A stretch of DNA of 12,088 nt from Promethearchaeota archaeon (GCA_004524385.1 SDNM01000015.1:1-12088); one strand, 5' to 3'; shown: positions 1 through 6,316, numbered from the stretch's first letter. The notes: generated from the sequence alone by a model not told the origin. A program made the numbers and translations.

Positions 1-974
1 AAGTTATTAAGACAGATTTTGGTGAAAGCGCACCTTTAGATGGTGTTTATTATGATGGAACACCAGGACATCGAATGCATAATCTTTATCCACTATTCTA
101 CAATAAAGCAGCATGTCAAATAACAAAAGAGATGACTGATGGGATTTGTATGTGGTCTCGTTCAGCATGGGCAGGTAATCAGCGTTACCCCGTTCATTGG
201 GGTGGAGATAGCACCCCAAATTGGTCTAATATGATACCTCAACTTGAAGGAGGATTATCCTTCGGACTTTCAGGGTATCAATTCTGGAGTCAAGACATAG
301 GAGGGTTTGCTGGTACAACTTTCGGTAAACTTCTTATACGTTGGATGCAACTAGGACTATTTCATTCACATAGTCGTATTCATGGGATGGGAAAGAGGGA
401 ACTCTATAGGTTCCGTCCAAATATCATGAGAATTTGTCGAGATTATATTCAGCTTCGATATCAACTTCTCCCTTATATTTATGGCTCTGCATTCGATTGT
501 GTAGAAAAATCCCTTCCTATGACACGAGCATTAGTAATTGAATTTCAAGATGATCCTAATGTATGGAATATATCAAATGAATTCATGTTTGGAGATAATC
601 TGCTTGTAGCTCCAATAACAGATGATACTAATACAAGAGAAATATATTTCCCCAAAGGTGTTTGGACTGACTGGTGGAATGGTGAACGTATTAAGGGTGA
701 AAAATGGATAAATGTTGAGGTAGATATTGAAACATTACCACTTTATATTCGTGAAGGAGGAATTATTCCTATAGGTCCTGTCATGAATTATATTGATGAA
801 ATTGAGACTAATGAGATTGAATTACGAATTGGTAAGTTCGAAGGAGATGGTAAATCAACATTCATGGTTCCTGTTAAAGATGACAGGATAATGGTAAAAT
901 ATATAGCATCTAATGGTAAACATGAAATTAAAGTAGGAAAAACTGATGTTAAATTTTTAATTAATATGGGATAA
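1..974 (+). CDS. GH31 family glycosidase, alpha-xylosidase (YicI/XylS) type, 3' part only
   Basis: The reading frame is open from the left window edge (codons begin at base 3), so the 5' half of the gene lies outside; about 323 residues are visible. The first residues read VIKTDFGE. The Asp at bases 15-17 matches the GH31 nucleophile in its KTDFGE form, which is typical of YicI-type alpha-xylosidases rather than the WxDMNE form of alpha-glucosidases. The block PVHWGGD follows, with its Asp at bases 207-209 matching the acid/base residue. Next come GLSGYQFWSQDIGGF and HSHSRIHG, both conserved in the barrel, and then the C-terminal beta-sandwich region. No signal peptide can be judged. The enzyme would release alpha-linked xylose or glucose from oligosaccharide ends by a retaining mechanism. 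Substrate choice is inferred from the motif only. It ends in TAA, 68 bases before rtcA. Confidence 0.93.
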   Translation, partial: VIKTDFGESAPLDGVYYDGTPGHRMHNLYPLFYNKAACQITKEMTDGICMWSRSAWAGNQRYPVHWGGDSTPNWSNMIPQLEGGLSFGLSGYQFWSQDIGGFAGTTFGKLLIRWMQLGLFHSHSRIHGMGKRELYRFRPNIMRICRDYIQLRYQLLPYIYGSAFDCVEKSLPMTRALVIEFQDDPNVWNISNEFMFGDNLLVAPITDDTNTREIYFPKGVWTDWWNGERIKGEKWINVEVDIETLPLYIREGGIIPIGPVMNYIDEIETNEIELRIGKFEGDGKSTFMVPVKDDRIMVKYIASNGKHEIKVGKTDVKFLINMG

Positions 975-1042
975 ATTAATGTTAAATAATTATTTTAATC
1001 ACAATAATTAAAATCAACAGAAAAAGAGAAAAAGAAGGATTA

Positions 1043-2110
1043 TTGAACGACACTTTTTTGGAAATAGATGGTTCTTTTGGAGAAGGAGGTGGTGCAATAC
1101 TTCGATTAAGTGCTGGATACTCTATTCTATTTAATCAACCAATTAGAATTAATAACATACGTGCTAACCGTCCTAAACCGGGTTTAAAATTACAGCATCT
1201 ATTAGGACTTAAAACTCTTGCTGAATTAACTAATAGTCAATTAAGTGAATGCAAAGTTGGTACGCGCGAAATAACATTAATCCCTAATAAACAGTTATTG
1301 CCCAAAATAAATGTTAATATCGCCACTGCTGCAAGTATTGGTCTTCTATTGCAACCAATTCAAATTGCTTGTTTGAATCTTAAAAGACTCAACCCAATCG
1401 AAATCTCTCTTTCAGGAGGAGGTACTTTTGGAAAATGGGCGCCTGACCTTAATTACCTTAATGAAGTTACATATAAAATCTTTAAAAATTCAGGATTAAA
1501 CATTGAAATTAAAATTCAAAAACATGGATTTTATCCCAAAGGAGGAGCTCAAGTAAAATGTATTATATCTCCTCTTAAACAAAATCTACTACCTATAAAT
1601 TTAACTGAATTAGGAAATATTGATTTAATTGAAGGTGAAATTATTATTACCAATCAATTAAGGAGACAAAGAGATAATATAGCAGAAAGGATTCGAAAAT
1701 CAATAAAACAGCAAATTAAAAGAAACCTAAAGATAGAAACAGAGATAAAGTATAAATGGGTAAGTTCAACAAGTCCAGGAGTAGGGCTTTCTTTATGGGC
1801 TCACTCCGATACTGGTGCAATTATATCAACAGGAACTATTTTGGGAGAAAAACGCATTTCTTCGGAGAAACTCGGGATTATTGCAGCAGACGAACTGATA
1901 AAATATATAAAAAACGAGATTCCAGTTGATAATTATTTAAGCGACCAATTGATACCGTTAATAGCTTACATCAAGGATCAACCTACCAGAATAAAAGTTT
2001 TAGAAATTACAAATCACACTAGAACAAATTTAGAGTTAATTAAAAAATTTATAAATAGAGATTATAAAATTATTAAAGAAAAACAATATTTTTTAATAGA
2101 ATATCAATAA
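1043..2110 (+). CDS. rtcA: RNA 3'-terminal phosphate cyclase RtcA
   Basis: This 355-residue protein has the usual length for RtcA. It opens with LEIDGSFGEGGG close to the start, as in family members, and carries RANRPKPGLKLQHLLGL, then SLSGGGTFGKWAPDLNYL in the middle. Near the C-terminus NHTRTN contains His325, which lines up with the His that becomes adenylylated in E. coli RtcA. The enzyme uses ATP to turn an RNA 3'-phosphate into a 2',3'-cyclic phosphate, an end that RtcB-type ligases can join. The start is TTG at 1043; the sequence AAGGA at 1035-1039 lies only three bases upstream, which is short for a Shine-Dalgarno site, but no other start fits the conserved N-terminus. The gene stands 68 bases after the GH31 gene on the same strand. 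No RtcB gene is visible here. Confidence 0.95.
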   Translation: MNDTFLEIDGSFGEGGGAILRLSAGYSILFNQPIRINNIRANRPKPGLKLQHLLGLKTLAELTNSQLSECKVGTREITLIPNKQLLPKINVNIATAASIGLLLQPIQIACLNLKRLNPIEISLSGGGTFGKWAPDLNYLNEVTYKIFKNSGLNIEIKIQKHGFYPKGGAQVKCIISPLKQNLLPINLTELGNIDLIEGEIIITNQLRRQRDNIAERIRKSIKQQIKRNLKIETEIKYKWVSSTSPGVGLSLWAHSDTGAIISTGTILGEKRISSEKLGIIAADELIKYIKNEIPVDNYLSDQLIPLIAYIKDQPTRIKVLEITNHTRTNLELIKKFINRDYKIIKEKQYFLIEYQ

Positions 2111-2200
2111 TACCCTTTTAATGAAACATTAAAAATCAAAAGAAATTTTTATAAGATCATTATTATATGAATATTAAAATTAATTTTCAATTCTCTATAA

Positions 2201-3112
2201 ATGTCAACCACCGCACTCCTAAGATGTCCAAGATGTGGAAATGAAAATCCTGCTGATAGTTTTGTTTGTTCTTTCTGCGGAAATAGATTAAAAATGGAAG
2301 CTATTGAAAATTTTTTCCTATTTCGTCGAATTGAAGATCCATGGATAACTCCACTCAAGTGGTATATGAAAATCTATTATCTTTTTAGAGATCCAGCTCG
2401 TGCATTCAATGATATCAATCATAAAAGAAGTGCAGCTCCCGGTTATCTCATTTTGTTATTAAACTCTTTTTTATGGGGTCTTATGGGTTTGGCTTTTATT
2501 TCACATTTTATATTTCAACCGGAATCAACTAGATTTATTTTCGCATTTACATTTTTTTTAGTTTTTTTTATGTTTGGACTTATTATCAATTTTATTTTTT
2601 ATACAATTCTTACTTGGTTGTTTATTAAAGGCGCTAATTACTCTGTTGGCTTTTCCGAAAGATTGGAACTCCGTTTTGGAGGTGATAAAGAAATAAAAGA
2701 GATACATAAGAACGCTGAAATGAGTCCATTCTCTATTTATAAAGGAGGTACACTATTACAAACACAAGAAGCGAATAAATATAAAATGCTGTTCTGCAGT
2801 TTTGCTCCCTTGTTATTAATTAACACACTTAAAATTATGATAATTCTTGTTGCGTTCCCAACAGTTAATATTTATACTCAAGGAGACCTTTCTCCTATTG
2901 TTTTAAATAGAATATTTCAATCTCGAATATGGGCCGTTCTTGATGTTATGGATGCCTTAACTATCGCAATATGGGTTCCTATCTTGATGACATTAGCCAT
3001 AAGAGACTTGTCTAATTCATCTACATTTCGTGTTTTAATATCATCTCTGATAATAGGTGGATTTGTTGCTGTGATCATATTTTTTCTGAGACCTACTCTC
3101 CTTGGAATTTAA
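2201..3112 (+). CDS. zinc-ribbon multi-pass membrane protein, Yip1-like
   Basis: The 303-residue protein starts with a compact zinc ribbon: Cys9 and Cys12 (CPRC), then Cys23 and Cys26 (CSFC). An amphipathic stretch with FRDPARAFNDI (residues 62-72) follows; this 'P..aF..I' pattern just before the first membrane helix is common in Yip1-domain proteins. Hydrophobic segments lie at about 81-104, 112-142 (long enough for two helices), 195-219, 233-257 and 268-286. A soluble insert of about 50 residues (143-193) splits the membrane part. Eukaryotic Yip1 proteins bind Rab GTPases and act in vesicle traffic; many archaea and bacteria have Yip1-domain proteins of unknown function, so no function is claimed. 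The family call is by pattern and moderately sure. The stop codon is one base from the next ATG, which suggests translational coupling with the Vps28-like gene. No clear ribosome binding site precedes the ATG. Confidence 0.65.
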   Translation: MSTTALLRCPRCGNENPADSFVCSFCGNRLKMEAIENFFLFRRIEDPWITPLKWYMKIYYLFRDPARAFNDINHKRSAAPGYLILLLNSFLWGLMGLAFISHFIFQPESTRFIFAFTFFLVFFMFGLIINFIFYTILTWLFIKGANYSVGFSERLELRFGGDKEIKEIHKNAEMSPFSIYKGGTLLQTQEANKYKMLFCSFAPLLLINTLKIMIILVAFPTVNIYTQGDLSPIVLNRIFQSRIWAVLDVMDALTIAIWVPILMTLAIRDLSNSSTFRVLISSLIIGGFVAVIIFFLRPTLLGI

Positions 3113-3113
3113 A

Positions 3114-3758
3114 ATGAAAGAAAATAAAGAAGTATCCATTGAAATAGAATCTGAAATCTTTTCTTTAGTCAATTCAATAAATAATTTATATTTTAAATAC
3201 CAAGAAGGAACAATCAACGACGATTTTTTCCAAAAAGCCGTTAAAAACGCTATGAATGGTTTGTTAAAGATTGAGTCATACCTAAGAGAGAAAAATAAAT
3301 CCCTTCCAAAATTTATTGAAAAAATGAATTTCGTTAAAGAATATGATAATGCAATTAAAATATTTAAAAAGATCTCAAATCTAGACCCATCTAACGAATT
3401 TATTAGAAGCAATAATGGAATCTTTTCCCAATCTACGGAAAAAATGAAGTCATACATTTTAGAACTGCCTGGAATTGCTTCAGAGATAACATCTTCATTT
3501 ATAACGCTCATGGATGCGTTAAAACTAGGAGGACAAAGCCATCTTATAATAAAACTCATGAAAGAATTAAAAGCTAATATTAAGAAATTTGATTTTCCCG
3601 GATTGGAAGATATTCAACTTAAAATAAAAAAGATTTATAAAAAAACCTCAAAAAATAAGACTAAACTCGTTAGCAACACTGAATTCAGAGAAAAAATAGT
3701 AGATCGGCTTTATTCAGTTTTAAAAGAATTTCAGCAAAAACTAAATGTAAAAACTTAA
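3114..3758 (+). CDS. vps28: probable Vps28-like ESCRT-I subunit
   Basis: From ATG 3114 the product has 214 residues and no membrane segment; a TTG at 3102 inside the preceding gene could add four residues but ATG is preferred. Two helical blocks are visible. Residues about 8-87 resemble the Vps28 N-terminal core: a helix, then LYFKYQEGTINDDFFQKAV, then LPKFIEKMNF where Vps28 has a FVKKFRLDCPLA-like stretch. Residues about 120-210 resemble the Vps28 C-terminal four-helix domain: IASEITSSFITLMDALKL matches the human IADVVSLFITVMDKLRL, an FPGLED segment stands where human has LPPDFEG, and the final helix (LYSVLKEFQQKL) parallels the Vps28 end. Vps28 is a subunit of ESCRT-I, which links ubiquitinated cargo to ESCRT-II and ESCRT-III at membranes, and Asgard archaea are known to encode Vps28-like proteins. 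The match was made from remembered sequences, so it needs a profile search; a general coiled-coil protein is the main alternative. Confidence 0.72.
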   Translation: MKENKEVSIEIESEIFSLVNSINNLYFKYQEGTINDDFFQKAVKNAMNGLLKIESYLREKNKSLPKFIEKMNFVKEYDNAIKIFKKISNLDPSNEFIRSNNGIFSQSTEKMKSYILELPGIASEITSSFITLMDALKLGGQSHLIIKLMKELKANIKKFDFPGLEDIQLKIKKIYKKTSKNKTKLVSNTEFREKIVDRLYSVLKEFQQKLNVKT

Positions 3759-3774
3759 GTAAAATAATAAAATT

Positions 3775-3804
3775 AATATTTCTTCTATAATTTGAGAAGA
3801 TATT
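3775..3804 (+). other. inverted repeat between the Vps28-like gene and rpl34e
   Basis: TCTTCT (3781-3786) pairs with AGAAGA (3795-3800) across an 8-base loop. AATA (3775-3778) pairs with TATT (3801-3804), leaving a two-base bulge on the left arm. It begins 16 bases after the Vps28-like stop codon and ends 55 bases before L34e. It could be a 3'-end structure or an operator. The AT-rich background makes chance pairing possible. Confidence 0.3.
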
Positions 3805-3859
3805 AGTTTATCAATAATTTCTAGTACTATAATCATTATCATTATAGGTATGAATTAAA

Positions 3860-4129
3860 ATGCCCCGACCTGGTTTGAGGAGCCACGCACAAAAAAGAAA
3901 AAAAATAAGAACTCCTGGAAATCGTAATGTACTCCATTATTGGAGAAGAAAACCTAAAAAGAGCCATTGTGCTATCTGTAAAAAACCATTACCCTCTATC
4001 CCAAAACTAAGACCTTCAAAAATGAAAAAGACTGATAAAATCACAAGAAGACCCAATAGGTTGGAAAGTGGAAGATATTGTGGTAAATGTCTTCAAGATT
4101 TAATAAAACAATCTGTCTGGACCCAGTAA
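3860..4129 (+). CDS. rpl34e: large ribosomal subunit protein L34e
   Basis: This 89-residue, very basic protein has the standard L34e start (MPRPGLRS) and a zinc ribbon formed by Cys37-x2-Cys40 (CAIC) and Cys74-x2-Cys77 (CGKC). L34e is found in the large subunit of archaeal and eukaryotic ribosomes but not in bacteria. Its length is normal for archaea. It heads the series L34e - CMP kinase - L14e, an order seen in many archaea near the end of the secY/spc region, usually together with DUF106 and secY. Here both of those partners lie on the other strand. A 7-bp hairpin begins 14 bases after the stop codon. A short ATG at 3850 just upstream leads to a stop after two codons and is not the start. 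Confidence 0.97.
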   Translation: MPRPGLRSHAQKRKKIRTPGNRNVLHYWRRKPKKSHCAICKKPLPSIPKLRPSKMKKTDKITRRPNRLESGRYCGKCLQDLIKQSVWTQ

Positions 4130-4142
4130 TAACTTTTTATTA

Positions 4143-4160
4143 TAGAAAACATCTTTTCTA
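4143..4160 (+). terminator. possible 3' hairpin after rpl34e
   Basis: TAGAAAA (4143-4149) is the exact reverse complement of TTTTCTA (4154-4160) with a CATC loop. It starts 14 bases after the L34e stop codon. The stem is AT-rich and only a TTTA follows, so as a terminator it is weak. It may instead mark an mRNA 3' end. Confidence 0.3.
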
Positions 4161-4202
4161 TTTATCATTGGGAATGTTTTGATTATTTTGATAATTCTTT
4201 AA

Positions 4203-4241
4203 TTTTATAATATAATTGTACTATTAATAGATTAAATAGTA
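4203..4241 (+). promoter_or_regulatory. candidate box A and palindrome before cmk
   Basis: A TTTATAATATAA stretch (4203-4214) looks like an archaeal TATA box some 45-55 bases before the cmk ATG. Just downstream, TACTAT (4219-4224) and ATAGTA (4236-4241) form the ends of an imperfect palindrome with one extra base in the right arm. Its place, near where transcription would start, suits an operator, but AT richness weakens the case. Confidence 0.3.
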
Positions 4242-4259
4242 AAAAGAGCTTATTTTGTT

Positions 4260-4829
4260 ATGGCTAAAAGTAAGAAAAAGAAAAGGAAATCAGCAGAGAA
4301 AAAAGCAAAGAGGGCGATCACACTCTCCGGACTGCATGGTAGTGGCAAATCTGCTGTAGGTAAAGCATTAGCCGAAGAAATTGGATTTAAATATTATTCA
4401 ACGGGGCAAGCGTTTAGGGATCTTGCAAACGAAAAGAATATGTCGTTAGAAGAGTTTACTCAATATGTTGAAAATCATCCTGAGATCGATCGAGAGTTGG
4501 ACAAAAAAATCGTGGAAATAGCTAAAAAAGGGGACATCATAATTGATAGTCAATTAAGTGGCCATCTCTTACAAAATATCGAAAACTTTAAAATCATGCT
4601 TAAATGCCCTTTAGAAACTCGAGTTAAAAGAATGGCAGATAGAGATCACACTTCTTATGAAGAGAAATTAAAAGAAACTATGGTTAGAGAGAAATCGGAA
4701 CAAGAAAGATTTAAAATACTATATGATATTGATTTAGAAGATAATACAATTTATGATTTAATAATAGAAACAGAAAACTTATCTATTGAGGAAGTTTTAA
4801 ACAAAATTCTTCAAGAGATTAAAAATTAA
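4260..4829 (+). CDS. cmk: archaeal-type cytidylate kinase (CMP kinase)
   Basis: The 189-residue protein is a P-loop kinase with Walker A GLHGSGKS at residues 24-31. YYSTGQAFR follows at 45-53 (nucleotide monophosphate binding; the TGQ/AFR block is typical of archaeal Cmk). A lid region at about 121-152 holds RVKRMADRD and later arginines that would bind phosphates. The reaction is ATP + (d)CMP to ADP + (d)CDP, in pyrimidine nucleotide recycling in the cytoplasm. Its place between L34e and L14e is the conserved archaeal context and supports Cmk over adenylate kinase. The odd part is the first 18 residues: about half are lysine, with no alternative start before the P-loop domain, so this seems to be a real N-terminal extension. 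The gene ends in TAA, 134 bases before L14e. Confidence 0.95.
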   Translation: MAKSKKKKRKSAEKKAKRAITLSGLHGSGKSAVGKALAEEIGFKYYSTGQAFRDLANEKNMSLEEFTQYVENHPEIDRELDKKIVEIAKKGDIIIDSQLSGHLLQNIENFKIMLKCPLETRVKRMADRDHTSYEEKLKETMVREKSEQERFKILYDIDLEDNTIYDLIIETENLSIEEVLNKILQEIKN

Positions 4830-4900
4830 ATAACTAACTCCTTTTAATAAAATCGTAAAAAATTTATTATTAAATATATTTCATATCTTACACTGCATTG

Positions 4901-4935
4901 TTTATCTTTACTGGAAATAAACCAGTATTGATAAA
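4901..4935 (+). promoter_or_regulatory. long inverted repeat in the L14e leader
   Basis: The left arm TTTATC-TT-TACTGG (4901-4914) and right arm CCAGTA-TT-GATAAA (4922-4935) pair over 12 bp with one symmetric TT/TT internal loop and an AAATAAA apical loop. The element ends 28 bases before the L14e ATG. It could be an mRNA hairpin used for feedback control or a DNA operator; neither is shown by the sequence alone. Confidence 0.5.
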
Positions 4936-4963
4936 TTTACTAAAAATGATTTGGTGACGAATT

Positions 4964-5242
4964 ATGAGTAATTCTGCATATGATATAGGACGAATTGTTG
5001 TAAAAACTAAAGGAAGGGAAGCAGGAAAATACGCCGTAATTGTGGACGTTATAGATAAGAATTATTTGCTCATTGACGGGTTAAAAGTTCGAAGACGTCG
5101 TGTAAATTATAATCATGTTGAACCCACGACCGAAGTAATTAATCTTGAGAAAGGAGCAGATCACACAGCGGTTGAGGCAGCTATTAAACAAGCTAAAAAG
5201 ACAAAAAAAATGAATGAAACCATTTCAATCCCTATAAAATAA
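4964..5242 (+). CDS. rpl14e: large ribosomal subunit protein L14e
   Basis: This 92-residue protein shows the L14e pattern from the start: YDIGRIVVKTKGREAGKYAV (a KOW/SH3-like beta barrel), then IVDVIDKNYLLIDG, and the RRRRVNYNHVEPT block that contacts rRNA. Length is normal for archaea. L14e sits on the large subunit in archaea and eukaryotes. ATG 4964 is supported by GGTGA at 4953-4957, six bases upstream. It is the last of the L34e-cmk-L14e series. In many archaea truB/cbf5 follows; here the next gene is tRNA-Ser, 61 bases on. A strong palindrome in its leader may control it. Confidence 0.96.
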   Translation: MSNSAYDIGRIVVKTKGREAGKYAVIVDVIDKNYLLIDGLKVRRRRVNYNHVEPTTEVINLEKGADHTAVEAAIKQAKKTKKMNETISIPIK

Positions 5243-5267
5243 CTTAAATCTATAACTTATTATAATT

Positions 5268-5283
5268 CTTTTAAAAACTTTTA
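5268..5283 (+). promoter_or_regulatory. candidate box A for tRNA-Ser
   Basis: The stretch CTTTTAAAAACTTTTA is a TATA-like element centred about 28-30 bases before the mature 5' end of the tRNA, the usual archaeal spacing when transcription starts at or near the mature end. Its placement gives moderate support. Confidence 0.4.
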
Positions 5284-5341
5284 TTATTTTTCTTTATTTT
5301 TACGCAACGGTTGCCTAGCCTGGTACGGCGCTGGCTTGGAG

Positions 5342-5365
5342 AGGATAAATAAAAAATTACCAAAT
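5342..5365 (+). other. tRNA intron 1, position 37/38 (24 nt)
   Basis: Central helix TTGG (5336-5339) pairs with CCAA (5360-5363). Three-base bulges AGA (5340-5342) and ATA (5364-5366) flank it, so the cuts fall after 5341 and after 5365. The outer helix is the anticodon stem. The inner helix is poor: a G-A mismatch and then at most three weak pairs, so the bulge-helix-bulge is relaxed. This is the canonical archaeal intron site. Confidence 0.88.
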
Positions 5366-5396
5366 AGCCAGTGTGCTCTGCACTCGGGGGTTCGAA

Positions 5397-5425
5397 GTTT
5401 CTATCCATTTCGCAAGAAACGAATT
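5397..5425 (+). other. tRNA intron 2, T-loop position 59/60 (29 nt)
   Basis: A full bulge-helix-bulge is visible. The outer helix is the T-stem. The central helix is TTCG (5391-5394) with CGAA (5420-5423). The bulges are AAG (5395-5397) and TTT (5424-5426). The inner helix is TTTC (5398-5401) with GAAA (5416-5419), closed by a 14-base loop. Cuts after 5396 and 5425 restore a standard TTCGAAT T-loop. Confidence 0.92.
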
Positions 5426-5466
5426 TCCCTCCCGTTGCGCTTTCTAATTAACTCTTAAGACAAATT

Positions 5467-5475
5467 AAAAAAAAA
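5467..5475 (-). terminator. U9 tract after the EMC3-like gene
   Basis: Nine A on the plus strand give nine U in the minus-strand transcript, 21 bases past the EMC3-like stop codon. Archaeal transcription often ends at such U-runs without a hairpin. It also separates this unit from the convergent tRNA-Ser gene. Confidence 0.5.
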
Positions 5476-5495
5476 TTTTGTATTGACCCAATTGG

Positions 5496-6101
5496 CTAAA
5501 CATCAGGAAATTGCATAGAAGTAGACTTTTGTCCGCCAAACATTTGTTCCATCCCTCCCGAAGCTTGTGTTTGCAGTTTAAATAGCCTTTGGAGCAATGT
5601 ATTAATCCCTAATGAACAAATGAAATACCAACCTGTAAATACTAATGCCCTACTTTCTAAAGGATCTTTGCTTCCTGGATTTACCATAGCATTTTGAGTT
5701 ACAAATCTTAAAATTCCATAAAGATCAGGGCTCATAGGTGTATAAGCAACTGCTGTTCGACCATAAACATAAACATTTAGAATGATGAATATTATTATCA
5801 TAGGTAAAAATGTAATACAAGTGGGTTTTAATCTCTGCATTGACATACCCTGTTGCGTTTTCTTAAGCATCTCCTCCCGACGCTCCCATCTTTTACGCTG
5901 TTTTCGATATTTCTCAACATCGATTTCCGCTAATTCAATAATTTTTTTCTTCTCTTCTTGGTGTGCTTTTATTTGCTTTTGCTTTCTCTGAATTTCTTCA
6001 GTATCAACAAGTGCTTTTGTTAATAGAACACTTATTAAAGCAATAATAATGGATAAAAGCAAAATGAATAACATTGAATCAGGAGGGCTTAATAATGACA
6101 T
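5496..6101 (-). CDS. DUF106/EMC3-like membrane insertase (YidC/Oxa1/Get1/EMC3 superfamily)
   Basis: The 201-residue protein has the layout of archaeal DUF106 (EMC3/TMCO1-type) proteins: N-terminal outside segment, helix one at about 10-30, a long charged coiled-coil hairpin at about 33-86 rich in Lys, Glu and Gln, then helices at about 95-113 and 152-173, and a short Gly/Met-containing tail. Members are simple insertases that help place membrane proteins, alone or with SecY. The coiled coil with positive charges is where ribosomes or nascent chains are thought to bind. It starts with ATG at 6101 and ends in TAG. In many archaea it sits between secY and L34e on one strand; here it lies between the L34e-L14e series and secY but faces L14e, with tRNA-Ser between. 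An AT-rich TTAAATATAAAA-like stretch at about 6135-6150 could be its box A. Confidence 0.9.
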   Translation of the reverse strand: MSLLSPPDSMLFILLLSIIIALISVLLTKALVDTEEIQRKQKQIKAHQEEKKKIIELAEIDVEKYRKQRKRWERREEMLKKTQQGMSMQRLKPTCITFLPMIIIFIILNVYVYGRTAVAYTPMSPDLYGILRFVTQNAMVNPGSKDPLESRALVFTGWYFICSLGINTLLQRLFKLQTQASGGMEQMFGGQKSTSMQFPDV

Positions 6102-6227
6102 GATAATAACCTTTAGAGATTTGAGAATTTTAATGTTTTATATTTAATAATATTAACATTATTTTAATATTTTATTGGGAGTTTTCTAAATCTTGAAATA
6201 AAAATTCCATAACATATCTTTGAAGTA

Positions 6228-6235
6228 TTTATAAT
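6228..6235 (+). promoter_or_regulatory. candidate box A for the GPH transporter gene
   Basis: TTTATAAT stands in the divergent space between the EMC3-like gene and the transporter. Transcription would start near 6258 and give a leader of about 60 bases. An AAGGAG sequence at 6265-6270 lies about 46 bases before the ATG, too far to serve that start. Confidence 0.3.
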
Positions 6236-6316
6236 AGATAGCAATAAATAATTTAAAATATTAAAAGGAGTGTGGTTTTCTCAATTTAAAATAAAATAAA
6301 TAGAGTTTTTATTAAA

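Larger units (their letters stand above)
5304..5439 (+). tRNA. tRNA-Ser(GGA) with two introns
   Basis: The acceptor stem GCAACGG (5304-5310) pairs fully with CCGTTGC (5432-5438), followed by discriminator G73 (5439), the archaeal serine identity base. No CCA is encoded. The D-stem is GCC/GGC (5313-5315/5327-5329) with a CTGGTAC loop part. The anticodon stem is CTGGC/GCCAG (5331-5335/5367-5371). The anticodon GGA is at 5338-5340. A class II variable arm GTGC-TCT-GCAC lies at 5373-5383. The T-stem is GGGGG/CCCTC (5386-5390/5427-5431), with one G-U pair. Removing 5342-5365 and 5397-5425 gives an 83-nt tRNA with loops TTGGAGA and TTCGAAT, both normal. It decodes UCC and UCU. The two intron positions are 37/38 and 59/60. 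Confidence 0.94.

Noticed and set aside
975..1042. AATAATTA-type repeats before rtcA as an operator
   Set aside because: The arms do not match as a clean inverted repeat and the AT-rich background gives such matches by chance.
3041..3559. A 172-residue minus-strand frame
   Set aside because: It overlaps the Vps28-like gene in antisense, has no recognisable motif and has no start context; it is a shadow frame.
5304..5439. A tRNA pseudogene or a split tRNA half
   Set aside because: All stems pair fully after removal of two inserts with bulge-helix-bulge junctions, and both loops become standard.
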